Shown here in pieces: positions 21,294 through 32,785 of a stretch of 64,000 bases of DNA. The DNA comes from Flectonema sp. DT1601. Its lineage: Eukaryota; Euglenozoa; Diplonemea; Diplonemida; Diplonemidae. Location of the stretch: positions 496,001-560,000 of the forward strand of contig OZ025788.1 in the NCBI GenBank assembly GCA_964019425.1. Reading direction: 5' to 3'. The translations under genes and the position numbers were made by a program. The notes under the pieces were generated by a model. The model searched no databases. It saw only the letters and a program-made list of their open reading frames with translations, and was not told where the DNA came from. Position 1 is the first letter of the stretch, and each line of letters begins with the position of its first letter.

Positions 21294-22366
21294 ATGAAAC
21301 CATTCTCTGTTGAAGGAACCTATCATGACCTGGATACCTATTCAGGAAGAGTACTTCACTTTTATAATATGATCGATCCTAGGAAGTTATTTGTGTCAAC
21401 TGAGCAGTTAAATGAATGCACCTCACTCGTTAATAAATTTAAAAATAAACAATTCAGCAACGAAGAGCTTCTATGCCCTTCAGTCAACTCACAATTGTGG
21501 GCTGCTAAGAGTACTCTTGGAGCTGTGCTTCATCCAGACACTAACGAATCGGTTTGGACTGCGTTTAGAGCAGCAGCGTTTATCCCAGCAAACGTACCAA
21601 TTTCAGCTGGTATGTTACTTAGCGCGCCTACAGTTGGTAATTCTATTTTCTGGCAGTGGGTAAATCAGTCTTACAACGCTGGTTTTAATTACGCCAACAG
21701 ACCAATTACTGTTGGTGAGAACGGAGAAGCCCAAGATGACGCAATGGCAAGCACACTAGCTGCGTACACTACTGCGACAGCAGTTAGTTGTGGGTTGGCT
21801 GTTGGTCTTAATCAGTGGCTTAAGAAAGCAAGTTTGTCCCCGGCAATGGCCAAACGACTTGCTGTTGCTGTTCCTTTTGTTGCAGTAGCCGGAGCTGGTG
21901 CATTTAATGTGGTCGCTATGAGATATAAGGAAGCGGTGGATGGTATTTCTATTTATCATCCAGAAACCGGTGCCGAACTCGGCAAGTCCTGCTCCGTCGC
22001 TAAAACAGCTCTTGGTCAATGTGCTTTAAGTAGAGTTGTTCTCCCTGCACCTGTTTTATTAATACCACCATTCCTTCTTCCTGTTGTGAGATCACTTGCT
22101 CCTAAAATAGCAGCAACTATTGTAGGTAGAGCAGCCCTCGATTTGCTTGTTTTGACCTGCGCGCTTACTGTGGCTTTGCCATTTGCAATTGCTGTGTTTC
22201 CACAAAATGGAAGTTATCCTGTGGCATCACTTGAAGATGGTCTCCGTAAGATAGCTGAGAAAGTATGTTGTTTGCTTCCTTCCTTTTTCTAAGATTTCAA
22301 TTTATCTTTACAATAAAACAAAAACAGGAAAAGATAGAAGTAGTTAAATTCAACAAGGGACTATAA
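21294..22366 (+). CDS. Sideroflexin (mitochondrial amino-acid carrier), 2 exons
   Basis: Exons 21294-22262 and 22328-22366, 335 residues in all. Sideroflexins are multipass inner-membrane proteins; SFXN1 imports serine for one-carbon metabolism. Visible hallmarks are the HPDTNE motif (family HPDTGE) near residue 82, WQWVNQSYNAGFNYANR, and four to five hydrophobic segments. The C-terminus KFNKGL is the conserved sideroflexin ending and appears only after removing the 65-base intron; without splicing the frame ends in an unrelated VCCLLPSFF. The intron thus separates only the last 12 residues. The length is normal for the family. Confidence 0.95.
22263..22327 (+). other. Cis intron, sideroflexin
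   Basis: 65 bases, GTATGT...AAACAAAAACAG, phase 0. A T-rich tract ending in CTTTTTCTAAG lies in the 5' half, and the last 15 bases before the splice are A/C only. The splice is supported by recovery of the family's conserved C-terminus. Confidence 0.95.
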
Positions 22367-23099
22367 ACGAAGCGTATTGTTGAATGCACTCTCTTCTCAT
22401 TCTTTCTTTATTTTCGTGCGTGAAAAAATTCCTTTTTTTTTTTTTTTTTTTTTGTCTTTCGCCAGTCTTACTCGACGAGTACTAAAAGAAGAAATCTTAA
22501 TCTATTCTTTTGGTACTCTCGATAGTTTGCAAACAAAACGTTCTTTTATGTTGTGGGTGACGAGAAGAATACTTATATTATCGTGTGTGTGTTGTCCGTT
22601 TATTTTTGTTTTCATCACCGGGTTGTGGTGTGGGAACCTCTTTAAAAAGAAGCAGCCCATAATTTTCTTTTTGTTGTTGTTGGAAAGTCAGATGACGATC
22701 TCGTCTATCGCACCGATCGCATACAGAGTAGTGCGGTAGGTGAGATTTTCTGATTTCTGCCTTGTTTTAACTGACTTTCTTCGATTCTTTCTTTTTGTTT
22801 GTTCTTTCTTAATGGTTCTCAGCAGTCACGTATCGTCAATTGTGGGATATAAAAACCTTGCTACCGAGTGTGCTATTACATCTCCACATGGTTGTAAGCA
22901 CCCCCTTCGCGAAAGAACTATCAGCAAAAAGGACTATTGGTAGCAATTAGTTTTAAATTATTATTATTATTGTTTCTTAATGGTGTTACTTTCTATGTAG
23001 GTTTTCATGTCATATGAGTGGACAGTTTTTTGATCATTTTGACGCACTTACAGCTATGCATTACTAAACTGTTACAGGAAATAAGAAACAAAAACAACA
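22367..23099. other. Gap upstream of DUF2817 gene
   Basis: About 730 bases, T-rich with a T tract near 22433-22453. It ends with an acceptor ACTAAACTGTTACAG (AG at 23076-23077), 22 bases before the next start. No gene seen. Confidence 0.5.
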
Positions 23100-24326
23100 A
23101 TGAATTTATCATGGTTAGTAGTGATGGTGATTGCTATTGCATTCTATGTTCACTCACAAGCAGAGATGGATGCTATCGCAGGATGCGTCAAGGATGGATC
23201 TTCTCTCAGTACCGGATGTTTCTTCAGTGAGACTTATTGGGAAGCACGTGAGAAGTTTAGAAAGGCTACTTCTGAAGCAGATTGGAACTTAGAGTCAATC
23301 CCAATTTCTGAAGGCAGCATGTACACCATGGACTTTGCATACAAACCAGCAAAGGGAGTTGCAAAGCACACAATTATACATCTTTCTGGAACTCATGGTG
23401 TTGAAGGTTACGCTGGATCAGCCGTCCAATTGAGCATCTTAGACAATTACAAAAATAATAAAAACATCCCAGACGATACAGCAGTAGTATTGGTTCATCC
23501 TATGAATCCATACGGCATGGCTCACAATAGAAGATGGAATGAAAACAATGTTGATTTAAATAGAAACGGCATGTACGATCTCGCTGAATTTGAATCTGTG
23601 AAATCCCGTGACCCAAACATCGCTGGATATTTAGATCACGATGCGTTCATTAACCCAAAGGGTGCTCCTTGTCTTTCCGATCAGATTGTTGTATTCTTCA
23701 AGGCAGCATTATCAATCGCTGAGAATGGATTCGATGCGTTAAAACGCGCTTTAGTAGCAGCACAGTATGTCAAACCAGAAGGTATCTTCTACGGTGGAAC
23801 AGAAATCCAACCAAGTTACGTTATCTTAAAGAAGTATCTGGAAAGCAAGAAACTACACGAAACGACTGCAAAGGTTACTATTCTTGATGTACATACGGGT
23901 TTAGGTCCAAAGGGTGTTGACACGTTGATGGTGGACAGTATTGAAGACTTTAAATTAGCAACAAAACAATTTAAAATTACAAGTGACATGCGAACAAAAG
24001 TCGAACCACTTGACGGAAGCAACAGCGGATCTCAAGCAGCAAGTGGCTATGATCTAACTAGAGGTGTTAACAGTCATGCGATGAAACATATCTTCTCGAA
24101 GGCTACCTCATTTCTTGGAGTCTGCCAAGAGTTTGGTACCCTCCCTGGAGTACTCGTAGCTAGGGCACTAATCTTAGAAAACATGGCTTACCAATACGAT
24201 CCAGTACACCAACCATACTGGTCTCAGTACACACGTGATGCCTTCTACTGTCGTGACGAGCCATGGAGAGAAGCAGTACTAAACAGAGGAACAACTATCT
24301 TCTTCCAAAGTGTGAAATTTGAATAA
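23100..24326 (+). CDS. Secreted DUF2817 zinc-peptidase-like protein
   Basis: A 408-residue protein with a signal peptide (MNLSWLVVMVIAIAFYVHSQ). The body matches DUF2817, relatives of M14 zinc carboxypeptidases. The possible zinc ligands H99 and E102 lie in SGTHGVEG. HPMNPYGMAHNRRWNENNVD and LNRNG follow, then LDVHTGLGPKG with a third histidine, and CQEFGT carrying a candidate catalytic glutamate. The substrate is unknown in the family. An export signal suggests the lysosome-like compartment or the medium, and a phagotroph would use such an enzyme for digestion. The length is typical. The start is fixed by the signal peptide and the acceptor 22 bases upstream. Confidence 0.85.
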   Translation: MNLSWLVVMVIAIAFYVHSQAEMDAIAGCVKDGSSLSTGCFFSETYWEAREKFRKATSEADWNLESIPISEGSMYTMDFAYKPAKGVAKHTIIHLSGTHGVEGYAGSAVQLSILDNYKNNKNIPDDTAVVLVHPMNPYGMAHNRRWNENNVDLNRNGMYDLAEFESVKSRDPNIAGYLDHDAFINPKGAPCLSDQIVVFFKAALSIAENGFDALKRALVAAQYVKPEGIFYGGTEIQPSYVILKKYLESKKLHETTAKVTILDVHTGLGPKGVDTLMVDSIEDFKLATKQFKITSDMRTKVEPLDGSNSGSQAASGYDLTRGVNSHAMKHIFSKATSFLGVCQEFGTLPGVLVARALILENMAYQYDPVHQPYWSQYTRDAFYCRDEPWREAVLNRGTTIFFQSVKFE

Positions 24327-24815
24327 TCAAATGAAATAATTTAGTGACTTCCTGAAAGGAGATAAATCTCATAATGAGTGTTACACAAGTTCATTAAGGA
24401 AGGAAATAAAAAAAACAAAACCTGTGTGGGGTGCTTACTTGCAGGAAATCAAAAGTTTTCTGAGTCTACCCTGCTGTTGGAGGAAAAAACAAAGAACCAA
24501 AGAAACTTTTTACGAATTAAAAATGAAGAGCAATTACTACTTCTTTACGCATGAGGAAAGAGAATGAAATCTTACAATATGCATAGATTAAGCGTGCACA
24601 CTACCATGCGCACGCTACTCTCTCACTCATTTTCCTTTCCTATTTCGATTTCGATTTCGTGTGCATGTGTTCTCTTGTGTATAGTTAATAGTCAAGGAGT
24701 GGGTTCTTTCTCAAGTGTACACTCTTTTCTTTCGCTGCTGTTGTGAAAGTGTAATTCCTAAAGGTGTATTTTGTTATTTTTCCACTTTTTTAGTACCTCA
24801 AAAAACATCAAAATA
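24327..24815. other. Gap upstream of Miro gene
   Basis: About 490 bases with no homopolymer longer than about 9. It includes a short ATTTCG repeat near 24643-24659 and ends in CCACTTTTTTAG (AG at 24792-24793), 22 bases before the Miro start. Confidence 0.5.
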
Positions 24816-26605
24816 ATGATCGTCGGGATTGTTGGGAATCATGAGGAAGGGTACGTAGAGCATGCTGTTGGTCTTTTATTAGATTCTGAATCATTAATTG
24901 GAAATGATGAGATGGAAGAAAACGGATGCTTCACAGGAGAGATAACTCTTAGCGGAGGGTTGCAAGGTGACATTGAATTGAGATTAGGAAAAGATAAAGA
25001 AACTAGTTTAGTTGTTTATTGTTGTGGAACTGCCATACCTGAAGAGATCTTAAATGCGAGCCCGTCATCAAAGCAACCGGCATTTGCTCTGCTTGTCGAA
25101 GACCCTGACACCGTACCAGAAGACTTGTACGACAACAAATGGTTTTTAGGTGCCTTCGGGTACGATGAAATAGAATCAGTTTTGTGGTCACTATACCACG
25201 CAGCTAACTGTCCAGCACATGTTTTGTGGGACAGGCCTCGTATTAATTACACTGCTGCTGGAAGGAGAGCAATCGTTAGGTTGTTTTGGTTTTTTGACTC
25301 CGACATGGATGGTGTTCTGAATCAGTCAGAAATATCAAACTTATTTAAACACATTACTAACAAACAAAATACTGAACTTCATGAACAAGTTAAACGCACA
25401 CTTGAGCAGGTTGAGGATTCACAAAAAGACTTAGCCATTAAAGATTTTACAAAAAATGGTAACCTAACTCAAAGTGGATTATTATCACTTTGTGAGGGTT
25501 GGTTATCTGATGGAGGTGCTGAAGACTACTGGACTAACTTAGAAGGATTGTGGAGAGCTCTGGAATATTCCGGATTAGGAAATAACGGAAATCCATGGTC
25601 TGCTCACGACTTATCTAGTTTGTCACTCGATGCAGAAGCAGGTGAAATGGTTCAGCTTTCCAGCACCGCAGTGCAATTTCTAACTCAAGTTTATAATGAA
25701 AAGTTCAGCAACCCACATGAAATGTGGAAATTCACACCGGCAACATCCGAAACCTCTGCTGGTGAGACCCCTTGGGCTTACATTCCTTGCCTTCCTGGAT
25801 CAAAAGAACAACCTGCAGAGTACACCTGTGAAATGTTTATCAGTAGTTGGAGATTCTTGAGTACTATTAAGTTCCAGCATTTGGTCGTATTCGCTCGGTG
25901 CTGGGGATTTCCACAGCACGAAGATCCGAAGGTGTTATTTATTAAGAAGAAGAAAAGACAATTTAGAGAACAAGAAGAAGATTTACCAAACGTCTTACAA
26001 TGTTTGATTTTAGGATCACCGAAATGTGGGAAGAGTGCTTTGAGACAAAGGCTGTTGTCAGGAACCCCTCCGAGTGAGGAGGAGTCGTATTCTCCAACAA
26101 CTACTCATTCGGTTACATTAGTTCCAATTAATACTGATGAGGGATTTGATTTAGTATTGCATGAAATACCTGACAAAGAAGTAGCAACTCTCCTCAAAAA
26201 TGAAAAATTCATGTCTCGAATAGACAGCATTCTCCTCTGCTACGACGCTGACGACGTCTACAGCTTTAGTTACATCGCAGAGAAATATCCTCTTATTGTG
26301 AAACACACTAAACTGCCTGTATGTTTTATAAATTATTCTTTCTCAGTTTGGGCGAAATAAAACAAAACAAAACAAAACAAAACAAAACAAAACAAAACAA
26401 AACAAAACAAAACAGACGCTCCTATTAATGACTAAAATGGATTTGGCTGGAGACGGCTTAAGCAATCTCCAAGACCAGGAATATACATGTCAACCGAATG
26501 AATTCGCAGATAAAAATGGGCTTTGTTGGCCTCCAGCAATGGTTTCTGCTGTGGCACCTGAGGAGTCTGCGGTATGTGTTGATGAGCTGTGGAATAAAAA
26601 AAAAC

Positions 26606-26644
<39 letters not shown>

Positions 26645-26820
26645 AGTCAAACGACATCGGTGACCTTCCCATCAGTATCAGTTTGTTGTGTAGATATCCT
26701 GAAGATTTTAATGTACAGCAACAAGGCGGAGTCTGTAAAATGGCAAAGCGATTCGTTCTTCTCAGTTTGTTGAGCAGCACGTTAGCGATTGCTTATAAAG
26801 TTGTGAAACGGAAGATCTAA
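24816..26820 (+). CDS. Miro (mitochondrial Rho GTPase), 3 exons
   Basis: Exons 24816-26318, 26416-26571 and 26647-26820, 610 residues, the family's usual length. Miro sits on the mitochondrial outer membrane and couples mitochondria to motors and the ER. The first GTPase-like domain has no P-loop lysine (GIVGNHEEGYVEHA in place of GxxGxGKT), so it is probably inactive. An EF-hand with a good loop is at residues 161-172 (DSDMDGVLNQSE). The second EF region (residues of about 275-310) has lost its acidic ligands. The C-terminal GTPase has GSPKCGKS, and G4 TKMD is encoded just after the first intron. The end is a hydrophobic anchor plus KVVKRKI, obtained only by splicing both introns. It reads through to TAA at 26818. 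Confidence 0.92.
26319..26415 (+). other. Cis intron 1, Miro
   Basis: 97 bases, GTATGT...AAAACAG, phase 0. It contains a decoy ATTCTTTCTCAG at 26335-26346, followed by eleven AAAAC units (26359-26413) that run into the true splice site. Use of the decoy would add 23 codons in frame, all low-complexity after FGRN. Confidence 0.9.
26359..26413 (+). repeat. (AAAAC)11 microsatellite inside Miro intron 1
   Basis: Eleven uninterrupted AAAAC units directly precede the 3' splice site, replacing the usual polypyrimidine tract. Confidence 0.95.
26572..26646 (+). other. Cis intron 2, Miro
   Basis: 75 bases, GTATGT...ACAG, phase 0. The last 33 bases before the CAG are an uninterrupted A tract, with no pyrimidine tract at all. 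Confidence 0.92.
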
Positions 26821-27585
26821 AACTGTTTTCAGACACCAGTTTGGATTTCACACAACACGCACTGCGACCGAGTGCGGACTAGAGAAAGCAACGATACAGT
26901 TTACTATTGCAGAAGGTTAAGATTATTCCACTGTTGAGCTTGATGAATTACAAGTAGCTTCTCTGTTCAGGAAAGACACAAAAAAAAACAAAAGAACGAA
27001 GAATCTACTGAAGCAAAGAAAAGAAAAAAAAGTGTTGCCGCAATTCGAAATCAATACGCACTACACTATTGAAAACACGACAAAAGGAACTCTAACTTAA
27101 AACAACTAGATTGCTTTTATAAGCAAAATAAATTTTTTGCTCGAAGAGAACGAATAAAAAGAACAAAGCCAGATTGGTTAAGATTCCAGACATTATTGCC
27201 ACCCCACTTGGTGGGTAAGGGACGAACGCAATTGGTCATACAGCTTATACCCTCCCAACCACTAGATAAGGAATTATGATGATTTCTTTTTTTCTTTCTT
27301 TTTTTTCTTTATTGATTTCCCTTTGCTTTGCTTTGGTTTTTATTTTTATTTTTATTAGGAGAAAAGAAATTTTATTATTGTTATTTTTTGAATCTAAAAA
27401 AAAAAAAAAAAAAAAAAATAATAAAAATTAAGAACGAGTAAAGTAGTCATCCAATACCCGTAGAAATGTTGGATATCTGAGTTGCTTGTTTGCTTTGTTA
27501 GTGGTCGTAGTCACGTTCACAACGTTAGTTTATTGTTTCTCAATCATGTTATTTTCCCCTTCTTATCTAGGGTATTTCAATCACA
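26821..27585. other. Gap upstream of PSP1 gene
   Basis: About 760 bases. There is a small hairpin CCACCCCACTTGGTGG near 27200-27215, an A tract near 27397-27418, and a T-rich acceptor CCTTCTTATCTAG (AG at 27569-27570) 15 bases before the next ATG. No gene seen. Confidence 0.5.
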
Positions 27586-30500
27586 ATGGGCGAGCCATCA
27601 GATAATGGACTGCGAATCCGCCCGATTATACCCCGTCCGGCATTGAAATGGTGTACATCAGCAGACACATACTTCGCAAAGATTATGACTGAAGTTGCTA
27701 AGGGAGCGAAACTTATAAAAAGAGCTGTTGTAGTGAGTTCTGATTCGATATTTATATGTGACCCCACAGGGATAGTTGTGAGGGTATTGAGCATTTCAAG
27801 TGTAAAAGAGTGTTTTACTCAAGACGTTATAATTTCAAAAAAAATGGGACTCACAAAGGAGGTAATAAACCACGTCTTACTAAAGATTCCTGAAGAAATG
27901 GATGTATTGCTATCCCAACCGCAGGATCCAAAAAATGGTTCCCATGATCCGCTTGAGTTTGTTAATATATTAGCAGAGCTTAAGAGATGCTGTGGGTCGC
28001 AGTTACCCATAATTAGTCTACCAAAAGAAGGTTCGGATAACATAACAAATATGTGTAATTACACACCACCAGTGTCGTACATTGACACTAGTACTCGTAT
28101 AAGGAAACACAAAGCTGATATTGAAGCTGCAAGCGGATCACGAAAATCAAAAGTTCAAAACGCTGTGTTTGTTTCAAATACCGGAAAGTTAGAAAAACTA
28201 TCTCTAACCAGAACCGGTCAATTAGAGTGGAGGAGAGACGATACAGTTTTACTACCGGCAGTCGCAATGTTAGACTTTTCAAATGGGATGTTGTCAGCTC
28301 CAGGAACTGGAGTTACTTCTGAAGTGTCTGGTCTTGATCCTATAATTAAAAGAGATTTACTTAGGAAGATTGGTCTTCTTGCTGCCTATGCTTGCGCTAA
28401 AGTAACTGGAATACCGGTACCAAGTAAACGACACCATCACATCGAAAAATCTAATCAAAATGACTACGAGATGCTTATCACTGGAGAAGGAAAACAAATT
28501 GATCTACCAATTCACAGTATTACAAGAATCGTTACTGCTGATTATGGGATTAAGGATGCTCAGATTGATGTAAAGGAAATAGTTTCTTCATATTTACAGC
28601 AAGGAGGGTTACAACTTCTGGTTCGTTCAGATGTTCTTGGATCTGATCCTAGCCCAGGACAGCAAAAGAGTCTGACAATTCTTTATGAACCAAGTCTAAG
28701 TAAACCTGATGAGATACAAACGCCTTTAACTGAAGGCATTGTAAGAAATTATGGAATTGAACAAGACATGGCTCCAAGACCTCCATCGACTAGTAGTCAA
28801 GTATCATCAAGAGGTGGGTCGAGTTACAGACATGATCCTTATAAATGTAGTCAATCAGAAGATGGAGGTGAGGATGTTGAAGTAATCGGATCAACTGCTT
28901 CACTGAGTTCTTCATTTAGTAGCTACGCTTACAGCACTGCGAGTAGTACCCCTCATCCACCTAGTCCTGTACCTAACACTGCTCCAGGTTATATCTCTCC
29001 TGGTGTTGGTAGTCAGCAGGGAACTATGCCATTCTCAACATATGTTCAGAGAGGACCTCATAACATGGCAATAAATAGTCCAATGTTGGCTGCTTCAAGT
29101 TCTGAATCTTGTCCTCCATTAATGCATACTTATGATTCTGATTCATCATTGTCTCGTAGGAGTTCAGTTCATTCATCTCTCTCTGCTACTCACAATAGAT
29201 TATCGCCTTATTCACAGCAACAACAACAACAGCAACAACAACAACAGCAACAACAGCAGCAACCGCCTCAACAGCAACAGCAACAGCAACCGCCTCAACA
29301 GCAACAGCATCCCGTCATCCCACCTTCTCCAACATTTATACCCGGAATGGAGCCGAATCATTCTGTTTCTAGCTCTCTTCCTACTTCAGAACCTCCTATC
29401 TTATTAGATTCAACAGGTCATTTAGATGGTTCTTTTTTAGTACAAAGTGATGGTATAAAATCTAATCAAGACTATAATGGAAATATGCAACAACCTCAAA
29501 TTCAACTTACTCAACAGCAGCCACAACAGGCTGTTGAGTTGTGGCAACAGCAGCAGCAGCAGATGTTTGTACCACAACAACAACAACAACAAGTTATGTA
29601 TCAACATAGTCATCATCAGTTTGCTCAACCAACACCATCTCCTCGTCAACATGTTGATCCGTCAACTCAAAGTACAACTCCGTCTACTACTACAACTCCT
29701 GCGTCAAGATCAGGACCAGTCCGCAGTAAGGGTTTTGTTGAATTCACTGACACTGATGGTGACTTAGTTAGATTTCAGGACGTTGGGTCTGGTACTATAG
29801 AGCTGTCAGTTAATCATAAGGTTTGTTGCGGTTTTTATTTAAATAACTAAAGATCTCTCCTTTTAGTGAAACAAACAAACAACAACAGGTACTCGGACAC
29901 ATGAAGTCCCTAGACTACGATGCGTCACTCGGATTGCTACGTGACGGTATCGGAGGATGCACACTTCCGCTGGTATGTTATGATTATGATTAGATTTATT
30001 GTAGCTTCTTCTGTTTAGAACTAACAAGAATAACAACAAACAGGCTCGTAAAAAGGGTTTAGAGTCCAGACTAGCATGGCTTGCAGAATCCGCTGGTGCG
30101 GCCCACAATATAAAAGCTGATGGGCCGATGTGTTTCGATATTAAAATGAACTACAAGGAAGAACCTTTAGGTCTTGCCTTTGAAGGATTAGCTGATCACA
30201 CAGTCAGGATTAAAGACGTTACATCAACATCACCTTGTGGTCGTGCTGGAGTGGTTTGCGGAATTATTGCATCCCTAGACTGTCAGCCTGTCAAGTGTGG
30301 TGACGACCTTAGAAGAATTGTTGGTGCTATTCGTGAGTCAGGTAGAACTGATTTTTCTTTGGAAATTATAAAAAAACCAAAGCAAGATGCGACATTCGCA
30401 CCTGCTCAGGATGCTGCTGTTGTTCCAGCCCCTGTTCCAAACATTCCGGGACAGAATATGCCACAAGCTTCTCACAAATCTAGTAAACAGCGTCAAAAGA

Positions 30501-31012
30501 ATCAAAAAGCAAAGGAACAGCGCAACGACGCCCTCGTTCGTTTGTTTGTTTTATTTAAATATGGAAGACGAGCGGAATACGCCAGCAATCAACGAGTTCC
30601 CCTCGGGGCTCATGTTTTAGTTGAAAGTAGAGAAGGAGTTGATTTGGGACTAGTTGCTGGTGCACGTCTGGGTGGTAGAAAAGATGACAAGTATCGAGTT
30701 CAAAGAATCGCAACAGAAGCGGAGGTTGGAATTTGGAGAAAGGCCGTCGCTGATGAAAATGCTGCCCTCGCGATTGCCCACCGGATTGCTGCAGGCAACC
30801 CAAATATGGAAATACACAGATGTGAGTATCAATTTGATCGTAAAAAAGTAACATTTCACTTCTCTGGTAAAGTATCTAGGGCTCAACAACAGACATTTAT
30901 CCAGCAAGCATCATCATTTGGATGTAAAGTTGCTCTTAACAATTGTCAGCCTCCAGCTGGTGAACGAGGCGATCCTATTGACCTGTCAGCACCTGCAATA
31001 CCAGTTCTCTAA
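27586..31012 (+). CDS. PH-like / polyQ / PDZ / PSP1-domain protein, 3 exons
   Basis: Exons 27586-29820, 29889-29972 and 30044-31012, 1095 residues. The N-terminal 150 residues look like a PH-type fold (FAKIMTEVAKGAKLIKRAVV ... LLKIPEEMDVLL). A low-complexity middle part has a Gln/Pro tract (29217-29307) and a second Gln run. Exons 2-3 bring a PDZ-like domain (EPLGLAFEGLADHTVRIKDV ... GRAGVVCGIIASLDC), then a Lys/Gln-rich hinge and a PSP1 C-terminal domain: RIATEAEVGIWRKAVADENA followed by EYQFDRKKVTFHFSG. PSP1 domains are shared with bacterial RicT/YaaT and with yeast PSP1, and are numerous in kinetoplastids, where they are linked to RNA granules. This combination is new to me. Role unknown; cytosolic scaffold inferred. 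Confidence 0.85.
29821..29888 (+). other. Cis intron 1, PSP1 protein gene
   Basis: 68 bases, GTTTGT...ACAACAACAG, phase 0; the only intron here not starting GTATGT. A T-rich CTCTCCTTTTAG lies inside and is not used (it would give an immediate TGA). The last 22 bases are almost only A and C. Confidence 0.9.
29973..30043 (+). other. Cis intron 2, PSP1 protein gene
   Basis: 71 bases, GTATGT...ACAACAAACAG, phase 0. A T-rich CTTCTTCTGTTTAG is followed by a branch-like AACTAAC and an A/C-rich end. Confidence 0.9.
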
Positions 31013-31924
31013 TATGTAGTAGAATGTCGTCTGACTTAGCTTTACTACGAGATTTATTTTTGACCGACGAAGAAGAAACTGTTCAGATTAAGATCCGTTT
31101 TATTTATCATGTCACTGCTTATCTGAATGGTTTCCGAATGGTTTCCAAATTTTTTTTTTCCGTTTCAATTCCGTTATGCTTAAAAAAAAAAAAAAAAAAA
31201 AAAAAAAGAAGAAACTGTGATAAGTTTTTTTTTCTTTTTTTTTTTCCCCTTTTCCCCTAATTATTTTGCTAAAGATGGCGTAATGATAACTAAGTTTTCG
31301 GTTTTTGGTAATATAAATCAACTCGCCTTTGAGTTGTTAGGATTTTAGTCATTCCCTTATCGATGTTTGTTTCCTCGCCTTCTCCATTTATCCTTCTAAA
31401 GCGATCTGGTGCATCGATGCTTTAAAAAGCTCCTATTAATTGTCAGTGTCGGTTTGCTGAAGGGTGAATCGTTGCGGATTTTAAATTTCTATTCTCCCCT
31501 TTTAAAGTTGCGATATTGCGTCCCTGTTTGGTTTAAGGAAAGTAACACACAACGCGATGACAGACATACAAAAGAAAAAAAAAAAATCGCGGACAGGAAC
31601 TGTGTCATAGTAAATACTCACTTGAGAGAAAAAACATAAAATTTTAAAAGAAAAAAAAAGAATTAAAAGAAATTAAGAGCTTTTTCCCATTTCGTTTTAA
31701 CTTAAAATGCAACCGAGTTAGTTCATAAACTACAGCCCTTATGTTAATTCCATTTTAGTGTTCTATTTTGGTCTAGAATGCTAATCTGACAGTGTTTTTC
31801 TTGCAAGAAGGGCTCAAAAGAAAAGAAAAAGAAGAAAAAAAACCCACACACGACATTCCTGTTTTTTTAATAATTTTTTATTTATCATGATCTTTTCCGC
31901 TGAAAAAAAAAAAAAAAAAAAAAA

Positions 31925-32000
31925 GGGAAAACCCCTAATTCCGCACAAAGTTTTTCAAGATTTCAACACAACGTTTGCAAAATCCGCCAGCTCCACACAC
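31925..32000 (+). repeat. Left terminal inverted repeat of the relic
   Basis: About 76 bases, from GGGAAAACCCCTAATTCC to CCGCCAGCTCCACACAC; complementary to 32786-32868 with small gaps. Divergence between the ends suggests an old insertion. Confidence 0.8.
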
Positions 32001-32525
32001 AAAGTTTGAAAAAACTGCCAGCTCCACACAAATTATCGTACAGGCTTATAGGTGCTTCAGGTCCTGATAGTGTTCTCAGCCTCCGGAAATTTTACTGAGT
32101 GCATGCAAAGAACGGTATGTGTGCAGGCTGGGCTGGGTCACCTTACAGAGAGCTGTTGTCCTCTTACACGTCATTCCAACCGAATTTCAAGGCCAAGACA
32201 CCTGCGAGCTACAGACAGCCTGGTCGCAAGCGACCGGGTTATCAGGATATCTAACTCATGCAGACATGAGAGCCTTTTTTAAGGCTACCTTAAATTATCA
32301 AGAGCACAGTACTGCCCGAAGGGTTCCCGCGTGTCAACAAGACGCAATTGCATGTACTCAGCAGAATTTCCAGAAAGAAGATTACTTTATCATTTCCCAA
32401 GTGATCACATCATTGACCGTTTGTTATTACCTTTCAATCAATCCATTAGCGTGCATCTATAAATGTGTTGAATAGGAAAGTAAACGGGTTGAAGCAATAG
32501 ACCTTTTGTCAAAGTAATATTATTT

Positions 32526-32759
32526 TTAAATGAAAGCAAATTGAGTAAACTGAGTAATACTTTTTGTTACATGGCAGGGATACCCATACCTGTGAAAGTT
32601 TGGGCAGTTGCATTGGTGGTCTTTGTTTGCTACCCAACCCTTCCCGTCCCTGCGCACTCGTGTTCCCCGCCCACCAATTCTGTCAGTAGCATATTTCACC
32701 TTTGGAAGCGGTGCAACTTGGACATTTTTTTTTTTTTCAGAAAAAATTTTTTTTCTCAA
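32526..32759 (-). pseudogene. SWIM-type zinc-finger remnant of a Mutator-like transposase
   Basis: A 77-codon minus-strand frame reading VKYATDRIGGRGTRVRRDG, then GWVANKDHQCNCPNFHRYGY and PCHVTKS. CxC followed by F...GYPCH is the SWIM layout found at the end of Mutator-like transposases (usual CxC...CxH; here the residue between the last Cys and His is missing). The catalytic core is not present. It lies just inside the right inverted repeat. Confidence 0.5.
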
Positions 32760-32785
32760 AAAGAATTTTAAGGGGAAAAAAAAAA

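Noticed and set aside
26347-26415. Alternative in-frame exon extension of Miro using the T-rich AG at 26346
   Set aside because: It would make the intron only 28 bases long and place a Lys/Thr/Gln/Asn repeat within the GTPase core; the downstream ACAG agrees with the other introns.
32119-32475. 118-codon + strand ORF
   Set aside because: It lies inside the transposon relic, starts without a convincing acceptor, and shows no similarity I recognise; probably chance.
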